Positions 1 to 8,369 of a stretch of DNA of 64,000 bases are shown here, piece after piece. Position 1 is the stretch's first letter, and each line of letters opens with the position of its first letter. The notes beneath the pieces are model-generated. The model did no database searches and had not been told where the DNA came from. It worked only from the letters and a program-made list of their open reading frames with translations. The stretch is taken from assembly GCA_018814405.1 (NCBI GenBank), contig JAHIZO010000010.1:1-64000 (forward strand), in the 5' to 3' direction. Made by a program: the position numbers and the translations under genes. The DNA comes from Gammaproteobacteria bacterium. Lineage in GTDB: Bacteria; Pseudomonadota; Gammaproteobacteria; Burkholderiales; Gallionellaceae.

Positions 1-187
1 CTTCAAGCAGGTGCAGGAGGTTCTTGCTCAGACGCAGGAGGGGACGGTAGCGTTCGGCGGGCTGGGGCAGTTCCGGATAAGGCAAGTGCAGAAGGAAGTG
101 GAAGGGAAGCAGATCGCGCGTACGCAGATCGTATTCAAGGGAGCAGAGGCTGGCAAAGGCAAGCAAAAGGGCGGCGGGCAAGCCTGA
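1..187 (+). CDS. HU-like DNA-binding protein, 5'-truncated by window edge
   Basis: Only the last 61 codons are in the window, read in the frame beginning at base 2 and ending with TGA at 185-187. The piece contains GGLGQFRIRQV, matching the GFGxFxVR turn of HU/IHF proteins, and ends in a Lys/Gly-rich tail (KGKQKGGG). It aligns without gaps to the second HU-like gene at 2750 over the segment from EGTV to the end of the strand after the turn. Both lack the long beta-arm with the R-N-P tip that canonical HU uses to clamp bent DNA. The assignment to the HU superfamily is fairly sure. Retention of DNA bending is not, because the arm is missing. Confidence 0.7.
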   Translation, partial: FKQVQEVLAQTQEGTVAFGGLGQFRIRQVQKEVEGKQIARTQIVFKGAEAGKGKQKGGGQA

Positions 188-322
188 GGATTTAACCGGC
201 CGCTGGCCACTGGTAGACGGGAGGCTTTCGGGTCTATTCCAAAATGACTGAGCTATCAGTTGTTATTGGAGCAGCGCCTGTTCCTTATTAATGAACCAAG
301 CAAGAATCACCGGAGATATTAG

Positions 323-2041
323 GTGTCTGATTTAAGCCTACTTAAGAATACAGGCGTGCTCACGCTGAATAAACCACAAAGCCATTCGACCGAAAAGACA
401 GTGGTGGTTCTGGGCGTTGCGCGTGGAGGAACCACCATGGTGGCCAGCGTTCTGGAAACACTTGGCGTTTACATGGGGGATAAACTGGGCCCGGTTAAGG
501 AAGATGTGACGCTGAGTGCTGCGGTGGAACGTGGCGATATCGAGCAAATCGAAAAGATCGTAGCGCAGCGTAACGCAGCGCATCCGATATGGGGCTGGAA
601 GCGTCCTTCCGCGATCGAGCACAACGGTATATGGAAGGGCAAATTCAGGAATCCCTACATCATTGCTGTCTTTCGGGATCCCTTCGCGATTGCAAATCGC
701 AATCGCATCTCTATGCTGTCTGATGTATTTCAGAACATGAGTCGTGCAGTCCAATACCTCGATTCCCTAGTTCGGTTTCTGCAGGAACAGCATTGTCCAG
801 TTTTGTTGTGTTCCTATGAAAAAGTGCTTGCGTCGCCGGAGGATTTTGTCCAGGCAGTGGACGAATTTCTGGGTCTAAACGTCAGCGAGCGCTGGAATGA
901 TGCCGTCCTCCAGATCAACCCTGCCTCCAAGGAATATCTGGAGTCATCGCGCATCACGAATTCTTTGGGTTCTCTGGATGTGGCGAATACGCGCTTTTGC
1001 AGCGGCTGGGCTTTCTACCCCAAGCAGCCGAAGCGGCAAGGGAAAGTGCAGATTCTGGTTAATGACAAGCTGGTTCATGCCGCTATCGCAAAGCTGCCGC
1101 GTGCCGATCTCAAGGATGGCGGGATACACCCCACGGGCCTATGCGGCTTCAAATTTGAATGGCCTGCCGGAATAAAGATTGCGGAGGGAGACCGCATTTC
1201 AGCTCAGCTTGAAGGCGATACACAGCCATTGAAGGGTTCGCCCAGAGAGGCCAAAGCTGGCAGAGATGTGTCGTTGCCGCGTAGCGCTGCCAGTGCAGGC
1301 AGTACGGGTGCTTTGCCATCATTCTATGGCATTGGTGCTCAGGCGGCCGGAACCGCATGGCTGCATGAGATGCTTAAGGCACACCCCAAGATTCATCTGC
1401 CAACGTGCAAGGAAGTGCATTACTGGGACGTGCACAGCGAACGGCCTTTACGCTGGTATCGGAATCACTTCGTGCCGGAACAAATCAATGGCGACATCAC
1501 ACCTGCCTATGGGGTTTTGCCGGAGGCCAAAGTAGTCGAGATTCATCAGCTCACGCCCCAAGCGAAGCTGCTGCTCTCGATGCGCCACCCAATCGATCGA
1601 GCTTGGTCATTTGTAGAGATGGAAGTTGCTCGTAAGTTCGGGCAATGCCCGCATGATTTGATGGCTGGCAATCCTCAGGGCGAGATACTGGATTTTGTGC
1701 GTAGAAAATTATTCAAGCCCAATTTTCTGATGCAAAGCGACTATGCGACGTCGATCCGACGTTGGCGCAAGCATTTCGGAGACGATGCGCTCATGTATTA
1801 CAGGTATGAACGCATAGCCCAAGATCCACGCGGCCTACTGGTCGATATCTGCCGGCATATCGGTGCGGATCCGGCATGGGCGGATGGCCTGAAGACTGAT
1901 GCGCTGGGACAGATGTTATCCACATCGGAAAAGATCCCCTTCCCGCCCGCATTGAGGGCAGAGTATGTCGAGCTCTGTGCACCGTACATTGACGATCTGG
2001 AACAGTTGCTGGGCCAGCGCTTCGATGATTGGCGTGCGTAG
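323..2041 (+). CDS. Two-domain sulfotransferase family protein
   Basis: 572 aa, GTG start with GGAG at 312-315. The N-terminal domain begins with a P-loop-like GVARGGTTMV (residues 31-40), typical of sulfotransferases binding the 5'-phosphosulfate of PAPS. A middle region (about 210-300; FCSGWAF, then GICxxGxCGFKFEWP-like pattern) resembles beta-rich modules found in large bacterial glycan-modifying enzymes. A second sulfotransferase domain starts near residue 333 with GIGAQAAGTAWLHEML and has a 3'-phosphate-binding-type segment LLLSMRHPIDRAWS. It probably transfers sulfate to a sugar of the exported glycan. It precedes a methyltransferase. The PAPS-supply gene cysC lies 9.7 kb downstream. 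The acceptor is unknown, and one of the two domains may be non-catalytic. Confidence 0.75.
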   Translation: MSDLSLLKNTGVLTLNKPQSHSTEKTVVVLGVARGGTTMVASVLETLGVYMGDKLGPVKEDVTLSAAVERGDIEQIEKIVAQRNAAHPIWGWKRPSAIEHNGIWKGKFRNPYIIAVFRDPFAIANRNRISMLSDVFQNMSRAVQYLDSLVRFLQEQHCPVLLCSYEKVLASPEDFVQAVDEFLGLNVSERWNDAVLQINPASKEYLESSRITNSLGSLDVANTRFCSGWAFYPKQPKRQGKVQILVNDKLVHAAIAKLPRADLKDGGIHPTGLCGFKFEWPAGIKIAEGDRISAQLEGDTQPLKGSPREAKAGRDVSLPRSAASAGSTGALPSFYGIGAQAAGTAWLHEMLKAHPKIHLPTCKEVHYWDVHSERPLRWYRNHFVPEQINGDITPAYGVLPEAKVVEIHQLTPQAKLLLSMRHPIDRAWSFVEMEVARKFGQCPHDLMAGNPQGEILDFVRRKLFKPNFLMQSDYATSIRRWRKHFGDDALMYYRYERIAQDPRGLLVDICRHIGADPAWADGLKTDALGQMLSTSEKIPFPPALRAEYVELCAPYIDDLEQLLGQRFDDWRA

Positions 2042-2061
2042 CGGTTAATGGAGGGGGCGTT

Positions 2062-2733
2062 TTGACACAATCGATAAACATTTATGACCAACAACTGTCA
2101 GATGATGAGATCAAGCATGGCCTGCACCGGGATATGGTGGGGGGTATGTGGGAGGAGTTGGGTACGTTGCAGCTTGATTTTTTGAAAGACGAGGGCTTGC
2201 TACCGACTGATGCTTTTCTGGATGTGGGATGTGGATCGCTGAGGGGAGGCTTGCGATTCGTAGAATATTTACATGCAGGTAACTACTGCGGTATCGACAT
2301 CAATCATTCGTTGGTTTTGGCAGGGAAGCATGAGCTGGAGCAGGCGGGACTTTCTGAAAAACAGCCGCATTTACTCGTTGATGACAATTTCGCATTCGAT
2401 CGTTTCGGCACGAAGTTTGATTTTGCAATTGCGCAATCAGTGTTTTCACATTTGCCAAAGGGTCATATCGTCAATTGCCTGCTTGGCATAAGCCGCGTGC
2501 TGAAACCGCAAGGTGAATTCTTTGCGACTTTCTTTGAAGCGCCATCTCCAGCATATAGCGAACCGCTCCTGCATGAGCCGGGTGGGGTTGTGTCTTATTT
2601 CGATCGGGATCCCTTCCACTATTCGGCGGATGAGTTCGATGAGATAGCGCATCAGGCAGGCCTGTCGATGCGCTATATTGGTAACTGGGGTCACCCGCGC
2701 GACCAGAGGATGCTAGGTTTTAGATTAAGATAA
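2062..2733 (+). CDS. Class I SAM-dependent methyltransferase
   Basis: I choose the TTG at 2062, preceded by GGAGGGGG at 2050-2056, giving about 223 aa. An in-frame ATG at 2029 would overlap the sulfotransferase by 13 nt and has no clear ribosome site. The SAM-binding motif I is FLDVGCGSLRGG, followed by the acidic loop YCGIDINHS and a motif IV-like region DFAIAQSVFSHLP. The C-terminal part (ISRVLKPQGEFFATFFEAP) is typical of small-molecule methyltransferases. The position suggests sugar O-methylation or methylation of an acyl substituent. The substrate cannot be read from the sequence. Confidence 0.75.
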   Translation: MTQSINIYDQQLSDDEIKHGLHRDMVGGMWEELGTLQLDFLKDEGLLPTDAFLDVGCGSLRGGLRFVEYLHAGNYCGIDINHSLVLAGKHELEQAGLSEKQPHLLVDDNFAFDRFGTKFDFAIAQSVFSHLPKGHIVNCLLGISRVLKPQGEFFATFFEAPSPAYSEPLLHEPGGVVSYFDRDPFHYSADEFDEIAHQAGLSMRYIGNWGHPRDQRMLGFRLR

Positions 2734-2749
2734 ATATCAGGAGAAATAG

Positions 2750-3031
2750 ATGAAGCCCGATGAAATAGTTGAACAGATCAAGAAAAACAAACCGGCTCTG
2801 TTCGAGAAGGTGCCGGAGAAGCAGGCAGTGGTGTTGATCCGGCTTGCGTTGGCGCAGATCGGCAAGCAGATCGAAGCAACGAATGAGGGTGTGGTCAAGG
2901 TGCCGGGTTTCGGCAATTTCCGCGTTCGCGTCGTCGAGACAGAGAAGGACGGCGAGAAGGTGGCCGTCAAGCGCGTGCTGTTCAACACCGCGAAAGCCGG
3001 GGCAGGAAAAAAAGAGCAGGCTTCGAAGTAG
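2750..3031 (+). CDS. HU-like DNA-binding protein lacking the canonical arm
   Basis: 93 aa, ATG with AGGAGAAA immediately upstream. The N-terminal helices (about 1-45) lead into VPGFGNFRVRVV (51-62), the HU/IHF signature turn. The following hairpin, ETEKDGEKVAVKRVLF, is about seven residues shorter than in E. coli HU and has no R-N-P arm tip. The C-terminus is basic (KAGAGKKEQASK). It is paralogous to the truncated gene at the start of the window, and the two bracket the sulfotransferase/methyltransferase pair. HU proteins are nucleoid architectural factors; this arm-less form may act in dimerisation or local regulation. That role is inference. Confidence 0.75.
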   Translation: MKPDEIVEQIKKNKPALFEKVPEKQAVVLIRLALAQIGKQIEATNEGVVKVPGFGNFRVRVVETEKDGEKVAVKRVLFNTAKAGAGKKEQASK

Positions 3032-3134
3032 TTCGGTAGCCTGAACGGTTTGAGCGGAGCGAGTGCTTCCGGGAGGCGCGCCTTTAATCGGGCGGCGTTC
3101 GTATTTCACCGAGACAGACGAAAGGCAAGGCAAT

Positions 3135-3377
3135 ATGGTCAGGGCACAGGTACTCGAAATCATCCGGAACAATTTAGTGGAAATTTTGGATAACGACCAA
3201 TTGCAGGTCGGCGAACAAACTTCGGCAAACGAAGTAGAGGATTGGGACAGCTTGAATCACGTCAGGCTGTTGATTTCGCTGGAGGCGGTGCTGAACATTC
3301 GCTTTGAACCCGAAGAAACGGCGAGTGCGGGGAACATCGGCGAATTGATCGATCTAATCCTGACTAAGCGGCAATGA
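3135..3377 (+). CDS. Acyl carrier protein
   Basis: 80 aa from ATG 3135 (AAGGCAAGG upstream). An in-frame GTG at 3063 would add 24 residues unlike any ACP N-terminus, so it is rejected. The phosphopantetheine attachment site is EDWDSLNHV with Ser39, in the expected position before helix II. Length, acidity and the four-helix pattern all fit. The next gene encodes an FkbH-like protein. ACP/FkbH pairs are known to form a glyceryl-type thioester on the carrier from 1,3-bisphosphoglycerate in tetronate and polyketide extender-unit pathways. This ACP is therefore probably a dedicated carrier and not the fatty-acid one. Confidence 0.88.
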   Translation: MVRAQVLEIIRNNLVEILDNDQLQVGEQTSANEVEDWDSLNHVRLLISLEAVLNIRFEPEETASAGNIGELIDLILTKRQ

Positions 3378-3401
3378 TCAAGCACTGATCTGTCGACTGA
3401 A

Positions 3402-5318
3402 ATGGGCGTGCTTCGAACAACCTTGCCCTGGCTACCGTCGCCGCCAGCCGATTTCCTCGCGCAATGCAGGGCCTTGGCTGCGAACGCGGACTATCCCGGC
3501 AATGCGATACAGTATCTTGCCGGACACCGTCTTCAACCGGTCGAGTATTCGGCCCTGACGCGCGCAATCAGGAAAGCAGTCTTGGCGCAACGTTCGTTCA
3601 GCCCGTTGTCGGGCTTCCGGCTAGGGATACTTTCTAATACAACCTTCGATCTGCTGGCGGATTACCTGCCAGCCGCCGCTGCGAGGCACGGCGTCGCGCT
3701 TGATGTCCTGCTTGCGCCTTACGACCAGGTTGTGCAGCAGGCCGTCGATCCAGGTTCGGCGATCAACACGGGAAGACTCGATGCCTGCCTGATTGCCGTC
3801 GATCATCGCTGGTTGAAACTGGATCGCCCGTGCCTCGCTTCCGACCCGCGGGAGCAGGTGGAGGCCGCCATCGAACAACTGCGAATGGTGGTCCGGTCCA
3901 TCTCTGGGGGGGGCGGGATACCGGTCATCCTGCAACTGGTCCCCTCGCCGCCGCAATCGCTCTTTGGCAATTACGATGGGCAAGTCGCAGGGACAGTGCG
4001 CTCCATGCTCGGAATTGCGAACGAGCTAATATCGTCCCTTGCGAAAGACACCGGCAGTTTTATCCTCGACGCGCGAGCCCTCGCCGAGAGCGTCGGCACT
4101 GACCACTGGTTTAATCCTTCGCAATGGGTCTCGTACAAGTTTCCTTTTTCGTCCGAATGTTTCCCGATCTACGCTGACAATCTAGGCCGCCTGCTCGGGG
4201 CGATACGCGGGAAGGCTCGCAAATGCTTGGTGCTCGATCTGGATAATACGATCTGGGGCGGGGCGATAGGAGACGACGGAATAGAAGGGATAGTTCTTGC
4301 GGAAGGTAGCTCAAAGGGGGAAGCGTTTCTCTCGGTACAGCGCGCGGCACTCGAATTAAGGGAGAGGGGGATTATCTTAGCTGTCTGCTCGAAGAATAAC
4401 GAAGATGTCGCACGCAGCGCCTTCCGCGAACACCGTGAAATGCTCCTGAAGGAGGAGCACGTTGCAGCCTTCCGGGCGAATTGGACGGACAAGGCGAGCA
4501 ATCTTGAGGCGATCGCCCAACAACTGAACATCGGGCTGGATGCCCTAGTATTGCTGGATGACAACCCGGTGGAAAGGGAATTCGTGCGCAGGACACTGCC
4601 GATGGTCGCCGTTCCAGAATTGCCGACCGATCCGAGCTGGTTCTCCTGGTATTTGAGCAGCGCCGGATATTTCGAGGCCGCCGCCTATTCCGCCGAAGAC
4701 CAAGGCCGAGCTGGGTTCTATTCGGCAGATACCCGGCGAAACACCGAAATGACCAAAGCCGCGAATTTGGAAGACTATCTGCTTGCACTCGATATGAGCC
4801 TAGCGGTTGCGCCATTCGACCACAAGGGGCGGCAACGGATTGCGCAGCTTATCAACAAGACCAACCAGTTCAACCTGACGACTCGTCGTTATACCGAGGC
4901 GGAGATCGCAGCCATGGAAAACGGGGCCGCAGCTTTCACTTTACAGGCCCGCCTGCATGACAAATTTGGCGATTTGGGGATGATTGGCGTACTGATATGC
5001 AAATCCCACGGGCAGGATGAGGCCGCCTGGGAGATCGATACTTGGCTTATGAGTTGCCGCGTGCTGGGTCGAAAAATAGAGGAAGCCATGCTGGCCCACT
5101 TGGTACGCATGGCGAGGGAAAGCGGGGTGGCAAAATTGATCGGCACCTACGTTCCCTCACAAAAAAATGGCATGGTGCAGAACCATTACGGAAATTTGGG
5201 ATTCAGCAAGATTGAACCGGCTGCTGCAGGCAACTATTGGGCGCTGGATCTGAACACTTACGTCGACAGGCCGATACCGGTACGGATTATTCCCGTAGCC
5301 GGGCAAGCTGCAACTTAA
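3402..5318 (+). CDS. FkbH-like HAD-family acyl-loading protein
   Basis: 638 aa. Residues about 75-260 form an SGNH-like N-terminal region (LGILSNTTFDLLADYL). The HAD core starts at CLVLDLDNTIWGGAIGDDG, with the catalytic DxD at Asp279/Asp281 and a second motif AVCSKNNED. The C-terminal part has a GNAT-like fold pattern (FGDLGMIGVLI, then IDTWLMSCRVLGRKIEEAML and QNHYGNLGF). This is the full FkbH architecture at the usual length of about 600-640 aa. Characterised FkbH proteins dephosphorylate 1,3-bisphosphoglycerate and load the glyceryl group onto ACP. The adjacent ACP, acyltransferase and methyltransferase suggest that a glycerate-derived acyl group is made and moved to a sugar. Confidence 0.88.
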   Translation: MGVLRTTLPWLPSPPADFLAQCRALAANADYPGNAIQYLAGHRLQPVEYSALTRAIRKAVLAQRSFSPLSGFRLGILSNTTFDLLADYLPAAAARHGVALDVLLAPYDQVVQQAVDPGSAINTGRLDACLIAVDHRWLKLDRPCLASDPREQVEAAIEQLRMVVRSISGGGGIPVILQLVPSPPQSLFGNYDGQVAGTVRSMLGIANELISSLAKDTGSFILDARALAESVGTDHWFNPSQWVSYKFPFSSECFPIYADNLGRLLGAIRGKARKCLVLDLDNTIWGGAIGDDGIEGIVLAEGSSKGEAFLSVQRAALELRERGIILAVCSKNNEDVARSAFREHREMLLKEEHVAAFRANWTDKASNLEAIAQQLNIGLDALVLLDDNPVEREFVRRTLPMVAVPELPTDPSWFSWYLSSAGYFEAAAYSAEDQGRAGFYSADTRRNTEMTKAANLEDYLLALDMSLAVAPFDHKGRQRIAQLINKTNQFNLTTRRYTEAEIAAMENGAAAFTLQARLHDKFGDLGMIGVLICKSHGQDEAAWEIDTWLMSCRVLGRKIEEAMLAHLVRMARESGVAKLIGTYVPSQKNGMVQNHYGNLGFSKIEPAAAGNYWALDLNTYVDRPIPVRIIPVAGQAAT

Positions 5319-5343
5319 CAGTCGGATGGAGAAAGGGGAATGC

Positions 5344-6549
5344 ATGAAGCGGCGACCGCAAGTGATGCTTAAATTGTTGGACGAGAACCTGGGCGGCATG
5401 AACTACGAACAAGTCCGCTGCATATTCCGGGAGCTCGCAGCAGCCACGCCGCAGCTACGGAGACATTTGAAGGAATTGAGGCGCATTTTCACCCAGCATG
5501 CGCAGCAACCCTTACTTCTGGATTTATTGCTTTCCGTAAAGGACCAGGCATTCACCCAATTGGCAACTATCGGGGACATGCTGAGCATGGGACGGTCATA
5601 TGGACGAGACGATGAACTCGTATCCGGGCTGGCGGATTTTCTTAACCGGATGCCGGACGACGCAATTCGCTGGCCTGCCAATATTTCAATAGTTCGTTGG
5701 GTGGGGCTACTGGACGAGGCGAGCGCGGAGCAATATATCAGCTTGAAATATCGTGGCATACCAGCGCCGGTAGATCTGAACAGCCTGTTGTGCAGCGCCG
5801 ATCTCGCTGCCTTGAGAATAGACCTGCCGAAATTCTTTCTGGAATTTTTGTTCAGACAGTACGTGGGGCCGGCTCTTCATCGCCTGGAGTGGGAAAGAAG
5901 GGTGCGCATCGCTATCGCTACAAACCACCTCATCCAGGATTTTCCTATGCCGCAAGCTGTCCTTGAGGGATACGTGAACCATGAGGTGTCCTCAAAGACT
6001 TTTGCAAAAATGGATTTGGCTAAAGGGGTACTTCTTCTTACCTATCACGGAGGGTTCGTCCGTTTGACTAGAGCGTTGTTTGAAAATCAATGCCGAGATG
6101 GATTTACGCTGGCACGGCTAAGTGCAGAAGAGGAAGGCAATGAAGAAAAGGCAGGATACAGGGACGCGCTATTCAAGGCATTCAGGACGTTGCAAGCAGG
6201 AAAATCTGTGCTGATGGCACCCGACGGTCCCCATGGGAGCCGTGGCTGTATGACCACGGTTTGTTCAAAGCCTATCGAGATTGGGGCCGGTGCGGCATTC
6301 CTCGCCTACGAGACTGGTTGCAGTACTGTATGGTATACGATGATGCGTGACGGGGGTGGTTTCGCGCCAGTGGTAGTTCCCGGCCCAAGGAGGGAGACCG
6401 GGGAAAGCTATGATCATTTTGAAGCAAGATTGAGCGCGTTCTATGGCGATAGGGTCACGGATGCGTTATGCGGTGACCCTCAGAATATTGCTGTGGGCAA
6501 CCGGCTGATGAGGTTATTGAACGAAAAACCGGGCAACCCACCCCAGTGA
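5344..6549 (+). CDS. LPLAT-like acyltransferase
   Basis: 401 aa from ATG 5344, which GGAGAAAGGGG directly precedes; the ATG at 5326 lies inside that ribosome site. The C-terminal half has the lysophospholipid/lipid A acyltransferase layout: LLLTYHGGFVRL (His235 as the likely catalytic base, though the HxxxxD spacing is not canonical), then LMAPDGPHGSRG and IEIGAGAAFLAYETGC. The N-terminal 200 residues are helical and unrecognised. No membrane segment is evident. It lies between FkbH and a methyltransferase, so it could transfer the ACP-bound acyl group to the glycan or its lipid carrier. The family assignment is moderate, and the substrate is inference. Confidence 0.6.
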   Translation: MKRRPQVMLKLLDENLGGMNYEQVRCIFRELAAATPQLRRHLKELRRIFTQHAQQPLLLDLLLSVKDQAFTQLATIGDMLSMGRSYGRDDELVSGLADFLNRMPDDAIRWPANISIVRWVGLLDEASAEQYISLKYRGIPAPVDLNSLLCSADLAALRIDLPKFFLEFLFRQYVGPALHRLEWERRVRIAIATNHLIQDFPMPQAVLEGYVNHEVSSKTFAKMDLAKGVLLLTYHGGFVRLTRALFENQCRDGFTLARLSAEEEGNEEKAGYRDALFKAFRTLQAGKSVLMAPDGPHGSRGCMTTVCSKPIEIGAGAAFLAYETGCSTVWYTMMRDGGGFAPVVVPGPRRETGESYDHFEARLSAFYGDRVTDALCGDPQNIAVGNRLMRLLNEKPGNPPQ

Positions 6550-6563
6550 AACGAGTACACAGT

Positions 6564-7460
6564 ATGAATCACTACAGCAAGATTGAAGAAACGGTATTAA
6601 GCATTTGGCCGACACATGCTGCTGCTCTTTCCAGAGCGCAGCCCGACAGCGATAGCAAGAAAAAGCTTCGGGAGGAAATCTCGAAGCTGATCTTGGAATT
6701 GACCGGCGACAACCTTGCGAAGTATGTCCATGGGTACCACTGGATGTGCCGAATGGTATTGGAAGAGGAGATGGTTTTTCGCCGAACGGGGCGTTATCGT
6801 CTAGCTAGCTTCGCTGAAACCGACCAACTGGTTTATGCGGATCCAGAGCTTATGTCGAAGTACATGGACGGACTGCTACTCTCGCAAGTGCTCTGGGCGA
6901 ACCACATCGAGATGCTGGATTACTACATCAACGATTTTCTGGGAACGGGCGCAGGTGTGGGCTCACATCTGGAGGTTGGACCAGGGCACGGTCTGCTCTT
7001 GTATCTTGCAGCCCGCGTAATTAAGGGGCGCGTAACCGCCTGGGACATCAGTGCGACCAGCATCGAGCAAACCCGGGCCGCTTTGAGTGTTCTGGGAGCG
7101 CCGGCTAGTATCCGGCTCGACAAGCAAAACCTGTTCGACTGCCCAGATGATGGGGAGACTTTCGACAGCGTGGTAATCAGCGAGGTGCTCGAACACCTTG
7201 AGCAGCCGCAGTTGGCACTCCACGCGCTAAGGAAGAGGATGGAAAGCGGGGGGCGAATATTCGTCAATGCCCCGGTAAACAGCCCCGCGATCGACCACAT
7301 TTATCTCTATCGCAGCCCCGAAGAGCTTGTTGAAATGGTCAAGGAATGCGGATTCGAGGTGGAATCTGTGCGCATCGCGCCGGCGTCAGGCTACACGGAA
7401 GCACGCGCGCGAAAGAGCGACGTTTCGATTTCATGCGGGGTGATTGCAAGGTGTCCTTGA
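6564..7460 (+). CDS. Class I SAM-dependent methyltransferase
   Basis: 298 aa from ATG 6564. A GTG at 6546 overlapping the previous stop is possible, and neither start has a strong ribosome site. SAM-binding motif I is HLEVGPGHGLLLYLA (about 135-149), followed by VTAWDIS and VVISEVLEHLEQP, the usual motif II and motif IV/post-I pattern of Methyltransf_11/23 proteins. A tail IFVNAPVNSPAIDH leads to a C-terminal helix pair. The gene overlaps the next start by TGATG, so the two are translationally coupled. In this cassette it may methylate the ACP-bound glyceryl unit or the sugar that receives it. Confidence 0.75.
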   Translation: MNHYSKIEETVLSIWPTHAAALSRAQPDSDSKKKLREEISKLILELTGDNLAKYVHGYHWMCRMVLEEEMVFRRTGRYRLASFAETDQLVYADPELMSKYMDGLLLSQVLWANHIEMLDYYINDFLGTGAGVGSHLEVGPGHGLLLYLAARVIKGRVTAWDISATSIEQTRAALSVLGAPASIRLDKQNLFDCPDDGETFDSVVISEVLEHLEQPQLALHALRKRMESGGRIFVNAPVNSPAIDHIYLYRSPEELVEMVKECGFEVESVRIAPASGYTEARARKSDVSISCGVIARCP

Positions 7461-7876
7461 TGAGCGGCCTTGAATTCCATCATGTCGGAGTCGGTACGGT
7501 CTTGTTCGAAGCGGCCATCGCGACCTATGTGGATTTGGGCTATAAGCTGGTCACGTCTGTTGACGACGAGGCGCTGGATGTCCGCATCGCATTTCTGTCT
7601 GGCCCGAGTGGGCCGCTTTTGGAAATAGTATCTCCGTTGGGCCCCGATGGCCCCTTGCGCGCTCTGCTGAAGAAACAGGCGCTACCGAGCCCTTACCATA
7701 CCTGTTATGCGACCAGGGACTTGCTGTTAAGCGGGGAAATGTTGCGGAGCAAGGGCTTTTTACAACTTGGCCCGCCACGCCCTGCCGCAGCGCTGGGGAA
7801 CGCTCCGATCACATACCACTATCATCACGCTATCGGACTGCTCGAACTGGTCGAAAATCCCCGCCTAGGTCAGTGA
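7460..7876 (+). CDS. VOC-superfamily (glyoxalase/epimerase-like) protein
   Basis: 138 aa. The ATG at 7460 overlaps the preceding TGA as TGATG; an in-frame GTG at 7346 inside the methyltransferase gene is not needed. Two betaalphabetabetabeta modules are visible. Likely metal ligands fall where the vicinal-oxygen-chelate family places them: His7/His8 (FHHVGVG), Glu55 (LLEIVSP), His80 (YHTCYA) and Glu129 (LLELVEN). The nearest characterised relatives by pattern are methylmalonyl-CoA epimerase-type enzymes. As the last gene of the FkbH cassette it may epimerise or isomerise the acyl group. The precise reaction is unknown. Confidence 0.7.
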   Translation: MSGLEFHHVGVGTVLFEAAIATYVDLGYKLVTSVDDEALDVRIAFLSGPSGPLLEIVSPLGPDGPLRALLKKQALPSPYHTCYATRDLLLSGEMLRSKGFLQLGPPRPAAALGNAPITYHYHHAIGLLELVENPRLGQ

Positions 7877-8369
7877 GGCGGCAATCCGCCAACAGCAGCG
7901 AAGCCCCTTGAGTGCGGTAGTGGAGCAGGCGCAAGAGGTTGGTTACACTCATCCGCGACATTCCTAGTGCTGAAAGGGGCTATTTGCTGCCACAAACAGG
8001 AATGCATGATTGACGTGTCGTAGGCCGCTGGCTATTCTGAAGGCATTGGCAACAGGCCGCGTCAATGTCGGCGTGATGGTTAATACAGCGGGCTTTGAAG
8101 CGGGCGCAAGCATTCGTTGCAAACCCAGCCTCGCCAGATTGTGGTGGCGCAGCATTGCCATACTTGCCTCTTTGACCTTCCATGATCCATTCCCGACTTC
8201 GGTGAAGTGTCGCCTGATGATTTTGTGATTGGTGGAATCAAGCAAGTGGTCGGACACACGGGAGGCAATCCAGATTTATGAAAACAACAAACGTATCGTT
8301 GTGTCACTGCGGGGCTCGCGATGAGTGGCAACTGTTCAGTGCAACTTGCATGATCGGAATTGAAGCGCC
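7877..8369. other. 493-bp gene-poor gap between acyl cassette and glycosyltransferases
   Basis: No convincing full gene is seen. A 97-codon minus-strand ORF (7964-8257) has no recognisable domain and is not called. The gap holds a candidate sigma70 promoter at 8010-8038 and, at its right end, a 31-codon ORF with a strong ribosome site. It may be the boundary between two transcription units. Confidence 0.5.
8010..8038 (+). promoter_or_regulatory. Candidate sigma70 promoter
   Basis: TTGACG at 8010-8015 and TATTCT at 8033-8038 are separated by exactly 17 nt. They match the consensus hexamers at 5/6 and 4/6. The site lies in the only large gap of the early + strand region, upstream of the glycosyltransferase at 8370. 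Found by eye; no transcript evidence. Confidence 0.3.

Noticed and set aside
3063-3134. GTG-started extension of the acyl carrier protein
   Set aside because: The 24 extra residues do not match ACP N-termini; ATG 3135 has a better ribosome site.
7964-8257. 97-codon minus-strand ORF in the 7.9-8.4 kb gap
   Set aside because: No recognisable domain, no clear ribosome site and unusual composition; may be decayed sequence, not called as a gene.
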